Positions 47,226 through 59,106 of a DNA stretch of 64,000 nucleotides are shown here, in pieces. Position 1 is the first letter of the stretch. Each line of letters starts with the position of its first letter. A program made the position numbers and the translations under genes. Source of the DNA: Psococerastis gibbosa (lineage: Eukaryota > Arthropoda > Insecta > Psocodea > Psocidae); the NCBI GenBank assembly GCA_963971405.1, contig OZ020489.1, positions 22,160,290-22,224,289 of the forward strand. The letters run 5' to 3'. Under the pieces are notes generated by a model. The model made no database searches, was not told the DNA's origin, and worked only from the letters and a program-made list of their open reading frames with translations.

Positions 47226-48816
47226 GTAAGTGTTTTTTTCAATCATCATTAATAATCATCTACAATCAATCATTAATAATCATCATCAATAATGATTTGA
47301 AGAATGGTAAATTCGGAGCGATGATCTTTTGAAACTTGGACCACTACTGGACCATTGTGATGTCGTCCTTATATGTATTTTTATTGATTGGTGCAATGAG
47401 CAATACGAACAATAGAAAATGTAGTTTACTTCGTATCATGCATTTTATTCTCCTCTATTGAAGCTAATATAAAAATGAGGGAATTTTTTTTTGCCACAGT
47501 AGTACGTAGAGTAGCACGTACAGTAGACCATGCAATGTTACCACAAAGCCGCAGTTACACATGTAAAATTAAATAAAGGATAAAGCCTATATGTATGTAA
47601 TTGAATGAGAACATGCCAGGAATCAAATATGTGTTCAATCAGGGCAATCATGGGGTATTCTATCCCTGATTGAATTACTTTAGTGAAATCGCTGATTTTG
47701 TGGACTGTATTTTATTGAAAAGACCAACATGCATGTAGCTTTTACATCTAGCTTTGTCGTTCCTTTTACATATCCTACACATGTATATTGTAATTGTACT
47801 CAATGTTCTTATATCTTCTTAGCATACCGATTTCTATGTCATACTTCCAATGATTTTAAATCACATCTAAGATCTGAAGTTATTTGCATGTATTTGCCGT
47901 ATTATTATTTTTTTATCTGTACTACCCATTGTAAAAAAAAACATTCCGTAAATTTATAGAATCGCACGAACTTTGAGACAAGGGAAATCTTTTAATGGGA
48001 TAATAAATTAAATGATAATTTTATCTCTATACCGCTCTGGTCGTGGTGATAGCAAGTACTGCGTGTAATGGGCAAATCCGCAGTTGCAGTTGGTCCATTG
48101 TGCAACTGATGTTTTACTTCGCAGTATCTTTTGTCCCAAATTGACAATTATCTTTCGATTATCAGCGATTAATATATGGTTGTAATCTGGAAGTTCCCAG
48201 TAACAAGTGCCACCATCTACCGGGCTTAGCTGTAATTCTCCGATATCTTCCCCATTTTCATGTCATTATCGTGAGAAATCAAAGAATAGATACCGTATCT
48301 TAATTTGTTCCCAAGATCGTTACAGACCATTAGAGAATAACAGATAAGGGGCGACCCTTTCCCCCATTCCATTTCGTCAAAGTTTGTTTGCTTAGATTTT
48401 GAAGGACCGGGGCGTCATAGTGAATGCCCCTTACTGGACCACAAATCTTATCTAACTACTTTGCCTTCTACCCTTTATACTGACAACTTTATCCTTGCTA
48501 AGTTCATTACACCGAGCGCTAAGCCCCATAGCAACAACTTCAAACATCTATAGCGACTGAGTACTTCATTATGTTTCAGATTTTCAAACCAGAAGCCTAG
48601 AAGCATTAAGCCTTCTACTATTTAAGCTTGTTATCGTTATTGTTGATATCATAATCAACAACCGTTTCATTAGAAATAGGCAGAGGAATTGAGGAATCCG
48701 TTTTATTAGAACCATGATGTTTCGCTACGGTGATATTTTCGAGGCGTATTCGTTGAACTAGTCGACTGGTCCAATAGCTACTATAGTGACTACGTTCGAT
48801 CCACGCGTATTAAATA

Positions 48817-48989
48817 GTGTTAAGCATGTCTCATCTTGTCCATTGCCGCTTGTACCCGGTGTAGGTTGGCATCGACGACGTGTGCTGATTGATTTACCAA
48901 CGACAAAACTTAAAGCGGAAACAGGATCAATAATGTCTGTAAATATAATGGCGTACAAGTAGGCCTACATCCATAAAAAACCTTTAAAG
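48817..48989 (+). repeat. Interspersed repeat family T, copy 2
   Basis: The blocks 'cttgtccattgccgcttgta', 'ggtgtaggttg' and 'ggcctacatccataaaaa' are in the family order; the beginning is lost. Confidence 0.65.
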
Positions 48990-49454
48990 ACAATAAAAAA
49001 AATAAAGTGCCGGGTTGGTACAGAAATTCTTCATTGCCGGCTGGTGCGTCAATAACTCAATCAATTAATTAGATTATGGCTTAGATAGAATATACTATTA
49101 TGAGTTTCAAAATGTTTGGCCATTGTAAAGACACCGCCACAAGCACATCTAAAACCCTATACGAGGAAAATTTATTACACGAGAAAAAAAGATCCATCGT
49201 CTGCCTATTGTAACCGAGATAAAAAACCTGCCCTTTTCAAAACCCAGCCGTGGGGAATGGCACGTGATTGCGGAAATTGTTTCACGTGACGGAGGCATAG
49301 CCGGGGAAATTTTGAGGTAGGTAGTTAGTCTTGTTTGTAAAGAACATAAGTGTATTGTATCATTCCGAGTAGAGTTTCGCGGAACAATCAAATCAGATTT
49401 AGGTTTTCAGGATTTTCGTTTCTCGTTTCGTCGCGAAGTTTACATGATGGGCAG

Positions 49455-49712
49455 CAGTGCCGGGATTGTTTGGGGGCCCTTCTGGGGCAGAAAAGTCTTA
49501 TATGCCCTTGAACGAATATTCCAATACCATAGACACATTATGCAAAATACAATAGAATAGAGTAAGGGGATTTAATGCCAAGACACGCTCAAATTTCCCA
49601 CCAAATATTTTCACAAGTTTATTTGCTTTAGTTTTTTGTTTTGGTTGCTTAATCTCTTGTAATTTTGTATTTTGCGAATTTTCTCCTGGCCCCATAGCCA
49701 AACACGGCACTG
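49455..49712. mobile_element. hAT MITE with perfect 8-bp TSD
   Basis: It begins CAGTGCCGGGATTG and ends CAAACACGGCACTG. ATGGGCAG is duplicated at 49447-49454 and 49713-49720. The 258-base interior is non-coding, with 'gggggccc' and 'ggccccat' near the ends. Confidence 0.9.
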
Positions 49713-49925
49713 ATGGGCAGTGTGTGTGTTGACCTTTACACCAATTTCAATCTTTTTGGCATTTTATTCAGTGCAGGAATTTATTGAGGACTCTTCGTAT
49801 TTTTAGGCAATAGTGTGTATGTATGTGTATGTACTCTATGTGTGTTTATTTTTATGACGACATCCTATAATGTTTTATGGATAATATGATTTGATTTGTT
49901 TCTCACATCGTTCGGTTGGTGAATG

Positions 49926-50127
49926 CCAATTACCTAATCAAGGCAACCAATGAGCAGCAATAATGGATTACGACGTCAGCAAACACGGTTGTCGCTCAAT
50001 GGTTACCGCAATGGACCTCTTTCGTATAGGAAAATGCTTGCAGCCAACCAATCAGAACTTTGGGGTTTGACGTCATTTCTCTATGGTTACATATATAGCC
50101 AGCATATTGGTTTCTATACAAAAGAGG
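49926..50127 (+). promoter_or_regulatory. Candidate promoter: CCAAT, CRE and TATA cluster
   Basis: CCAAT motifs are at 49926-49930, 49946-49950 and 50048-50052 (CCAATCAG). GACGTCA is at 49972-49978, a full palindromic CRE (TGACGTCA) at 50068-50075, and TATATA at 50092-50097. The spacing (CCAAT about 15 bases before CRE, TATA 16 bases after) is like a classical RNA polymerase II core promoter, with a start expected near 50122. No recognisable coding exon follows, and it lies inside a neuroligin intron. Confidence 0.4.
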
Positions 50128-50364
50128 TTGACAGTTGATAGTTAGCCTACCCTGCACTTTATTGTACTTCTTTTTAATATAAAATCTGCTTTTTCTAATT
50201 AAAATGACGGATTTTGATTGGTATTTTGTCATATTCTTTAAGATGCCCCAATAATACAATAGGTACTTTGTCTAGTGCTGCTTAACCCAGCAAGAACAAG
50301 TTAAGTAGACATGGTTTCATAACAGTCCGACTCCTTGTTAACCGCAATTTTGGATTTTTTTAAA

Positions 50365-50432
50365 ACGAGACTGGAATCGATGCATTGTCCGGGTGGTAAG
50401 CGATCAGCCACTAGACTAATAGGCCCGTCCGA
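50365..50432 (-). repeat. tRNA-like relic (A-box/B-box)
   Basis: The - strand reads TTAGTCTAGTGGCTGATCG, close to an A box (TRGYNNARTGG), then CTTACCACCCGG and a B-box-like ATCGATTCC at tRNA-like spacing. The acceptor arms do not pair convincingly, so it is a decayed tRNA gene or SINE head rather than a working tRNA. Confidence 0.45.
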
Positions 50433-51574
50433 CCTTGCCTCAGCAAGTTGATGTGGTGCATGAGGGACAGACAGACAAACGTGTTAAGTGACATAATATA
50501 TGACAAACTGGATCTTTCGTAAATCTGATTTTCATGCAATATACTGGACTAATTTTGGACTAACATATGAGATGTAAACTAGAACTTCAAATTTCAAGGC
50601 TCCATAGGAATCCATGTGAATTTCCATTTTGGAATGGTACCCCACTCGTCGGCGTATGAGGTTATGGAAATCAATACCAAACGTCAGCACAATAATTGAA
50701 GTGGTTGTGAATTTGAGAAGGGTTTTAGATCCCATTTTCAGGCAGGGTTAGCCCATACGAATATCGCAGCACTCATGCAAAAGGTAATTTTGCAAAGTTT
50801 TTCCCCGTCGGACAGTGTTTGTCCTGTTCCGTCGGGCACTTATATATGTCCCCCCTGTGGTTTCCCTTTGAACTAAATTAACGTGAGTTGCCACAGAGGC
50901 CCTGCTATGTATTTAGAAGTTGTCGCTTTGCGTGTCACCCCATTGAGGGCTTTAAGAGGACATGCTACGTATAGAAAATTAGTACAACAAAATTTGTTGT
51001 TTTTATTGACTTTTTATTTTTGAAGTGAAACTTCTTTATTGACGTAGGGAGAAAAATCTTGTTACGCTCCATGTTGGTTACGCGCCATGTTGGTTACGCA
51101 TCTTGGTTACGCGCCATCCTGATTTCTGTTCTCATGGATGACGCTCATTTTAGGGCAGATGTAGAAGACCTATCTCAATTTAAATTACACCCATGTCTCT
51201 TGTTAGCTCAATCCACTTGACCCAGCGGGCCATGTGAAACGAGAATTTAATAGGAGACTATTTTGAATTACAGACATCATGGGGCCATTTACTCAGAAGC
51301 CAGAAAATTGTGTCATCGGATCGAATCGAAACCGAGACACCCGCTTGTGAGGCGGGCATTGTTCCTCGGCACTACCGAGACAATTGTTCCGTTTTACTTT
51401 TACAAGTTTGCCGATACTTCAGTCGGCTCCAACCCCCAACTCGCACACTACCCTTCCGTAACCTAAGATGTCGACTATGCCCGTTAAATCAGCATTTATA
51501 GACAAGTCTTATGAATTTACTGATTTATTTTATTTATTACTTTAATTTTTACTTCTATTGGTTTGGTCTCAAGC

Positions 51575-51690
51575 ACACACCAATTTTTCAATATTGGGCT
51601 AAAAAAAAAAGTCGCTAAAGTGGTCCAAACGATCTTTTGTAAATTCACATTATTGTATCGTCGTTATCAATGTGAAAAATATATATGTAC
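51575..51690 (-). repeat. Diverged fragment of the ~850 bp repeat family A
   Basis: The words 'attgggctaa', 'ccaaacgatcttttgtaaattcaca' (imperfect) and 'gttatcaatgt' follow the inverted order of family A. A second diverged piece ('atttcgacaaaattc', 'ttgggctaac', G run) lies at about 52606-52690. Confidence 0.5.
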
Positions 51691-52959
51691 CGGTATATAT
51701 AAACAATATATATAAACACGAGTGGAGCACAAAATGACGCAAAAAAAATAATTTCCAGGCTTCCAGCAATCCCATTTGAATTGCATGGGCGGGTTTAAAG
51801 CAATTTTTTGGGCAAATTTAGAAGACCTATCTTAATTTAAATTATACCCATTCTATTCTTCCTCTTCCAATATTTGTGGTGATCAAGCAAGGGGTTTGGC
51901 TTTGGGGGTGTGAAACGTCAGGGGGTGCGCACGATTTTCAACAAAAATATGCCTCTTTCGGCCGCGTTATTATCTATTTAAAAAATTCAAACTACTTAAG
52001 ACCCTTAAGTTAAGGGCTTTTCCATATTTCTTTCTCTTTCCAGCCACATATTATGTAAGTGAAATTTAGTAATTTAGGCGTTGTCACGTTAAACTATCGT
52101 CTGTAAACCGACTTTACAACCGACTTACAGACAACCAATATAATTAATGAAATGCTATTATAATCTTAGCAACAATAAGGTAAAATAAAATAATTGAATT
52201 ATTTGTATACATGTTTATAATAATAAAAGCCTTTTGCTTAAACTTTATCTAATTTAGCTTTACTTAACCAATTTCTGTAAAGTTGTAACTATATTGTGGT
52301 AGATAATTTTTCGCAAAACGATGTCATAAGGAAGTTTCACTTCTTACGTGAGTACACCGATACACGCACGCTAATTTTTTTTATTTAGTTAACAAAGCAA
52401 GTTATTAAAGATTTGTAAGTTGTAGAAGACTACTTCATGTATCCAATGTAAGGTTTCTCTCGTGACTTCGTGGAAAGGAAACATAATGCGTAGATTAGTA
52501 AAATTAAACAGCTGTAACTAATTTTTAATTATATATATTTTTGTGGAAATTGTGCCAATTCGTTTAATTTTACTACTCTACAGACTACTTCATGCATCAT
52601 ATCGATGGATTTCGACAAAATTCAGCTATATTCAACTATATCATTTCGGGACAATTGTTTTTGGGCTAACTTAACTGTGGGGGGGGGGGACCTCAAAGAA
52701 GTAAAATCCACTAGTTCGATTTGCTCTTTATAGTTCGGTTCTGGGTCAAAAAATCAATAAAAAAGACTATATAACTAATATGATTTGTTGTTTATATGTC
52801 TCATTGACAAAGGATGATAACCCATTCGTCTCTATAAAGCAAAATATATTTGGGCCAAATATCGCGATACTATATGAACCGGGTATTCAAGATAAATACA
52901 ATAGTATCGCGTACTAAGCTGCCTTAGTGCCTTGCCTCGTTAAGGCTTGTCAATATAAA

Positions 52960-53061
52960 TAAATAAATATTGACTTTTTGTTCTATTACTAAGCCAACCT
53001 GGTGGAGTTAGGGCTATATAAAGCTCTTTCTTACCCTCAACTAGGAAGGCCCAGGAGCCTA
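52960..53061 (-). repeat. SINE family U, 3' part
   Basis: Reading on the - strand, this copy has 'agccctaactccacc', 'aggttggcttagtaatagaa' and a TATTTATTTA tail at 52955-52975. A related piece is at about 45145-45200. The hAT MITE at 53070 lies immediately alongside. Confidence 0.6.
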
Positions 53062-53069
53062 GTCTATAT

Positions 53070-53261
53070 CAGGGACGGATCCTTGGGGAGGCGGTGGGGT
53101 GGTCGCCCCCCCCCCCCCCCCCCCCCGAGAGAAAAAGTTTTATACTAGATAGAATGGACTTTTGAAGGAAATTAAGAAAAAATATTACTCTTGTAAAAGA
53201 AACGCGATATTTTTCCGGACACCGCCCCCCCCCCCGTAAACTTTTTCTGAAACCGTCCCTG
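53070..53261. mobile_element. hAT MITE with perfect 8-bp TSD and long C runs
   Basis: It begins CAGGGACGGATCC and ends GAAACCGTCCCTG. GTCTATAT is duplicated at 53062-53069 and 53262-53269. At 192 bases it contains a run of about 21 C near 53106-53126 and another of 13 C near 53223-53235. Confidence 0.92.
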
Positions 53262-55681
53262 GTCTATATTGTATATTATGCAGAGAAAAAAGCCTTCCAT
53301 CACTATAGGGCAAACCATACAAAGCAATTTATAAAAAAAGTCACGTCAGCTAGGTTCACATTGAGAAAAGTAGGTCAGTCTCAAATCATGTGCTTAGACA
53401 TTTAAGCAGACTTAAATCGGGCTTTAGAGACATAGAAACGGGGAAAAGCACTTGCTGTGGAAAGCCAGAAATCCTTTTTATAAGTCTAAGCCGCGATATA
53501 AACAACAATACTGCCCTACACTCGCATCACACGATGGTCATTTCAACATCTTATTACAAAAGTTTCACTCGCAAAATATGGTTATTACGCTCTGAATCAA
53601 CAGTGTCCCAGTTGAATTTCTCTCTATTTTTATAAAACCTCACATTTCTAGTTTTCGGTGTGCCTCCTTCTGACGAACAGTACATTTTTTTCCTAGGACA
53701 GCTTGCAGTATACAGGTCCGGAATATTTTGCATTTTTCTGCACTATTATTATTAGGTAGCCTATGAAATGCATTTGTATGGGAGAAGATTCAAAATAGCT
53801 GCAAGGTCATAAGTTTTGCAGGCGTATTTAATGTCGGAACTAGTCGTGAAAGTTAACTTTGAAATGAAGTGAAAAAAACTACTTTATTGCAAACAAAAGG
53901 CGAACAATAAGACTGTAAAGTCTTGTTTTCATGCTAACCTTAAAACTAAAAAAATATTGTAGGCTATTATAGATTAATTAAAATTAAATGGAGAAGAAGA
54001 AAAGAGAGGAATAGTGAAAAAAAGAAGGATAAAAGGTATACGGGGGGGGGGGGGCGAACTTTAGAAGAAAAATAAAATAAAAGGGGTAAGTAATAGTCTG
54101 GGTAGTCTTGTACATGCAAGGGAGGCACGACATACTGCTGAATTATGCTGGGGAGGTGGGTCTCAAAATAAAAAGTTTGAGAACCACTGAGTCAACTGCA
54201 AAATATGTAGTCAGGGGATAATTCTGTGTCTTTTTGGGAAGATTGTTGCTGAAGAATTTGTTGGAAAGAAATGGGGGCAAGGATAAGGGAGGGGAAGGGT
54301 ATCTGTGACGAAACAGTCTTGTTGACCAAAGAACGAAATGAATGGCGATTTAGACGGAGAGAGAGAGGATCAGCATAAGCCGCTTTTCGAGCGGCATCCC
54401 TTCCGGACAATCACCAGCGACAAATTTTAGAGGAAACTTTCCATGTTTTTGCTTTCAGAATATTGGATATGGATTGTTGCTTAGCTTAATTATATAATAA
54501 AGCATTAAGTGGTGGAGCGTGGGATAATTGCGAGTGTAATGCCTGTAAATATTTATTTGAGCTTAAAAAAATGAAAACACGCATTATTTTCTATAGTATG
54601 TTCTATCTTCTTAATTAGTAAACATTTGAAAATAAAAAAATAAAACATTTGAATTCAAACGTGACGAGATTCTTAATTTCCTTAGACTGCGTTGATAACA
54701 TGGTCATGCTCATACAATCTTATTTGGTCGCGGCTTCTTACCGATTTCAACCAAGCTGTTGATGCATTCTAAGGATTTGTTGAGTGTAATGCGGCATTGC
54801 CTGCCTTGGCCTTACATGCACGCTCCGCCACTGCAAAGTATAGCATTTGGTAGGTAGGCTACCCTGCACACCATTAGGTTAAGGGGGCCTTCAATATATG
54901 TTGATATGCATGCCCGGATTTAGAAATAAGCAGAGTTGGCAGCTGCCCAAGGGCCCCCACATGAAAGGGGCCCCACAACATTAAAAAAAAAACACGAATT
55001 TAAATAGTAAAAAATAAATAAATTTCTTATGACAAAAATAATTTTAAATTTTTATTATGGTGGGAAATTTAGTGTCGTGGCATTAATTGCACCTGACAGT
55101 GACACGTTACTGTTGCAAAAATGAAATGTAAGGACAAGTATTATGCTCTTATTTTTATTGTACCCTCTTTTCCTAATATCCTACTATATACTACACCTGC
55201 AGTGCAACAGTGAGGGAAAGCCAATGGAGCTGCTTCTTTTGGGAGGAGGAGGAGTCGCATAGTCAATAAATGTGGTCAGCAGTTGAAAAATACATAAAAT
55301 AAGTGTCACACTCCGAATACCACTAATTGGGACCTTCTATAGATAAGAGTATTCAGAGTGGACTTATGAGAGGGGAATGGTATATAGGCTTATAAGATGG
55401 TACCAAATAACTTATAATATATTGTGGTATGAAACTTAGCATAACGACGTAATAACTTAGGGACAACATAATCACTTAAGGGACAACATAATGAATTGTG
55501 GGGGGGGGGGGGGCAACTTGGTTACATAAGGGCTACATGATAACGTACTTACTCATACTTACATCCACAGGAGCTTACTCCTACTTGCACAATCTATTAG
55601 CTCACATGGTGAATCAGTTCTCATTCTAGTTCACTCTCTCTAGACTCTAAAGACTCTGTAAACTTCGTGTTTTATACTTTA

Positions 55682-56046
55682 GGCGCGGTTTCCACCGACC
55701 TCTAAGTGCAAAATACGCATACGGTGACGTGGTAGCAGATATCATTTATAAAGGCTGGGTTTCCATCGACCTCTCATTGCAGAATGCAAATGACATTGAC
55801 GGAAATTTGAATTTTTCTTTTTATGTACTTAACATATCCCATGACGCCTTTTTTAATTTTAGTTTGTTTGTTTGTGATTTTACTCTATGATCATTGATCA
55901 ATTTTGACAATGGCATAGAGTAAAACAAAAAATTTCCGTCAATGTCAATTGCATTCTGCAATGAGAGGTCGGTGGAAACCCCGCCTTTATTAATTATATC
56001 TGCCACCACGTCACCGTATGTGTATTCGGCACTGAGAGGTCGGTGG
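55682..56046. mobile_element. Nested foldback MITE family F, copy 5
   Basis: The outer left arm (from GGCGCGGTTTCCACCGACC through 'atacggtgacgtggtagcag') matches an inverse outer right arm ('ctgccaccacgtcaccgtat' through 'gaggtcggtgg'). Between them an inner pair (about 55765 and 55985) forms a second palindrome, and the core has the TTTTACTCTATG / CATAGAGTAAAA hairpin. The last ~12 bases of the right terminus are missing. Confidence 0.82.
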
Positions 56047-56254
56047 TCGGTATGGCTAAGGACATCCGTGCTGTACGATATAATATTTATAAACCAGAGG
56101 TTTGTTGCAAGTCCTCAGCCCTGAGCCTAGGCCAAGAAGAGCATACGTTCTTGTGTTGGGTCTAGGGCGTAACAATATGCAAGCTTCATCCAAAAGCTGT
56201 CTATTTCCACTACGTATTCTCTAATAGGTACTCTATGAAATGGGTGTAAGGCGC

Positions 56255-56793
56255 TAGGCGCTTAATTAGGGGTTTCTGAAGTAATAATATTTCAGGAAAG
56301 AAGATGTTAATTTACTGCGGATATTAATTCATTTCATCAAAAATAAACGATCATTCCTTGTTTTAAAAATAGTTTGAAACTCGCCCCTCAAATTGGAGAA
56401 TAGAAATACGGGCAATAGGATTCAGCATGAGGGCAGTCGACGTGACTTCACAATCCGTTTCGACATTGAAGTATAGTACTGAAGTAATAATATGAGTTTT
56501 AAGGCACTTAATTGGAGTTTTCTGAAGTAATAATATTCCAGGTGAGAAGATGTTAATTTAACGCGAAAGCTTGTCTTTTTTAAGAATTTTTCATCTGACC
56601 ACTTTCATATCTTTGTGGCTGTGCAACAAGAAACTGTGAGTGATTTCTTCAAAAATTCACGACCATTCCTTATGTTTTCAAAATAGTATGAAATTTGTCC
56701 CTCATATTAGAGAGTAGAAATACGGACAATGGGATTCAGCATGAGGACAGTCGAGGTGAGTCAGGTGACTTCAGAATCCGTTTCGACATTGTA
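56255..56793 (+). repeat. Tandem duplication of a ~220-290 bp intronic block
   Basis: The first unit (about 56255-56478) and second unit (about 56500-56793) share 'ttctgaagtaataatatt', 'gaagatgttaattta', 'gaccattcctt', 'tagaaatacgg', 'ggattcagcatgagg' and 'atccgtttcgacatt' in order. The second has about 70 extra bases ('aagcttgtctttttta' to 'aagaaactgtga'). A third diverged copy of that extra part is at 57990-58140. Confidence 0.8.
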
Positions 56794-57481
56794 ATTTTCT
56801 AAATATTTAAATTGTGATAGCCTATTATATTTCAGTTACCTTTTTGCGAAATAAAAATAATAATAATAATGATCCATAAATTAACCCCAGATCTTTGGCT
56901 CGGCACCTTTCTCGTTAACATTGAACGACTCAAAACATTTTCAAGATATTCTCCAGGGTTCGTTATAGTGTCCCTAAATTAGAACAAGTCATGAACACAC
57001 ACACTCTATGCTGTAAGGGATTTGGGTCAGCGCCGCCGTTGCGAGAATTCTCTTATTTTTTCAGCACTGTGGAATTTATTCACATTCCTGCTGACAGAAA
57101 GGCGACAGATTTCCCGCACACATAACCTCCCTCGCTGTGCCTTCTCAAATAACAAAATTCCGCCGTTTTTTTCTTGTCACCAGTTCAGAATATCAATAAA
57201 TTTTGTAGAATTTGAAAACAAGTGTAAAGACAAGTACGGTGCGCTGTAGAATTATATAAATGTGCAGGAAAATTATTAAGCTGTAAAAATTTCCAAATAT
57301 TTTGAAAACAAATCTGGCCCGGGTATTTTTTACTTAATTAATACCTCGTTTCACAGCCGGAAAGATATATACGATGGAAATTGTTGTTGTATTGTGTATT
57401 GTTGCATTGTATTGTATTAAAATATATTCATTCATTCAAGTACCAACCGTAATCGAAGGAGCAAGCTATACACTCGACTGA

Positions 57482-57910
57482 CTTGACTCGTATCTGTACT
57501 TGGTTAAGTTTCATTGCGTCAATGGTTACAAGTTTGTCTCAGCTTGTCCATTATCGCTTGTAGCTGGTGTAGGTTGACATCTACAACGTATACCAGTTTG
57601 CCAATGGCCGAAAATTCATATACTCAACAATACAAATAATACCCAAACTCCATGGGGTTGTTGGCGTTAGACAAGGGATCTATGGGCCCAAGGCCGTGCC
57701 CAGGTTTTGATTTGGGGGGGGGGGGGGTCCAAACATTTTTTTACGTAATTTATTAATGAATTAATGGATGAATTCATCAAACAATACAGGTTTACATTAA
57801 AAAAATCATTTCGGGGGGGGGGGGGGTCCGGACCCCTTTGACCACCCCCTGGGCACGGCCTTGTATGGGCCCCTATAAGTAGGCCTGGGTCCATAAAAAG
57901 TCCTTAAAAA
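57482..57910 (+). repeat. Interspersed repeat family T, copy 3, split by a hAT MITE
   Basis: The family runs from 'tatctgtacttggttaag' through 'cttgtccattatcgcttgta' and 'aacaatacaaataat' to 'gacaagggatctatgggcc'. It resumes at 57864 with 'tatgggcccctataagtagg' and ends 'ccataaaaagtccttaaaa'. The gap is exactly the MITE at 57689-57863. Confidence 0.85.
57689..57863. mobile_element. hAT-like MITE inserted in repeat T, perfect 8-bp TSD
   Basis: It has a perfect 16-bp terminal inverted repeat, CAAGGCCGTGCCCAGG against CCTGGGCACGGCCTTG. TATGGGCC is duplicated at 57681-57688 and 57864-57871. It contains two G runs of about 14, one near each end. Confidence 0.93.
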
Positions 57911-58308
57911 ATAATATCTAAAATACTCAACTGACTTAGGACTATTGTATTCTTTAAAAGCGGTTTAATACACACTATCGCATGTTTATCTAGAGAATAA
58001 TATTTCAAGCGCAAAAATGTTAATTTACAACAAAAGCTTGTATTTTTTATGAATTTTTCATAAGACCTTTTCAAACCTTTGCAGATGTGCCACGAGGAAT
58101 TAAATCAGTCAAAAATACCCAAGCCTGCTTTGTTAAAAGAAAAATAATATTGAGATGGTTTCCTCGGTAGCTTTATTATAATATAGCCTACTGAAATTAA
58201 AAGACTTGTCTTACCTACAAAATATCAATAAAATTTTAATTTCAATATTTTACAGGGAAAATAAATGTTTGGATTTAACCAAATTGTTCCTCAATCGTAA
58301 GTTGCATA

Positions 58309-59106
58309 CAAGGTCTATAAATAAAGTAATGAGACGAGATTTTTTAAATTTTTTCACATACATATATTTAGATTTCAATTCGATATCCCTCGAAGTAGTT
58401 TCTTGGTGCGTTGATACAGCACTGGAGGCGGCTTTTCCACTCTTCAAAGCAGTGCTGGAACTCAGATTCCCGGATGTTCTCCAGTTTGCTGGTTACGGCG
58501 GATTTAATGTTTTCAGAGGTACCAAAATGGCGTCCTTTGAGATCATTTTTTATCCTGGGGAACAGGAAGAAGTCACAAGGACTCACATCGGGTGAATAGG
58601 GTGGTTGAGGAGTTTATACTGGTCAGATATTCATTGATTGACATCGCTGTGTGACAAGGCGCATTGTCATGATGCAGCACCCAATTGTTTTTTGTGTTTG
58701 GTCGCGCCCGCATGAGCCTTTTTCGAAGTTTAACAGTTGTGCGGTTTAAATTTAATTTATCTGCGATCATTCTGACTGTCTAACGTCGATCGGAACGCAG
58801 AAGGGCCCGCACTTTGTCTATGTTTTCATCCAACTTTGCAGTTGAAGGTCTTCCACTGAGGGATTCGTTTCCAATCATCTCCCGACCCTCTGAAAATGCC
58901 TTAAACCATCGATAAACCTGTCCCCTTGAGAAAGAAGCTTCCCCATAAGCCTGTTGAATTTTTGCAAAATTTCCACTCGCACTATACCGAAACTTGCACT
59001 GAATGCTCATTACACTTTGATCTTGAATGCCTGAAATTTTCAAAGCCCACGTGTAAACCTGTCAAGAGCTATAGCACCAGTCTCACTACTTTATTTACAG
59101 ACCTCG
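58309..59106 (-). mobile_element. Internally deleted mariner with TA target site
   Basis: Terminal inverted repeats of about 28 bases (CAAGGTCTATAAATAAAGTA on the left, CGAGGTCTGTAAATAAAGTA as the inverse of the right) have three mismatches. They are flanked by TA at 58307-58308 and 59107-59108. The element is 798 bases against about 1.3 kb for a complete mariner. The - strand encodes broken transposase pieces. Confidence 0.95.
58368..59043 (-). pseudogene. mariner transposase pseudogene
   Basis: The N-terminal DNA-binding part (QAYGEASFSRGQVYRWFKAF, GRPSTAKLDENIDKVRALL) runs to an in-frame TAG at about 58780. It continues with MIADKLNLNRTTVK and then jumps to WVLHHDNAPCHTA, so the region with the first catalytic Asp (GDETW in relatives) is deleted. 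After a frameshift, SPCDFFLFPRIKNDLKGRHF follows, carrying the D-D(34)D-type third acidic motif region, and the C-terminal CFEEWKSR and YFEG blocks. It cannot be active. Confidence 0.94.
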
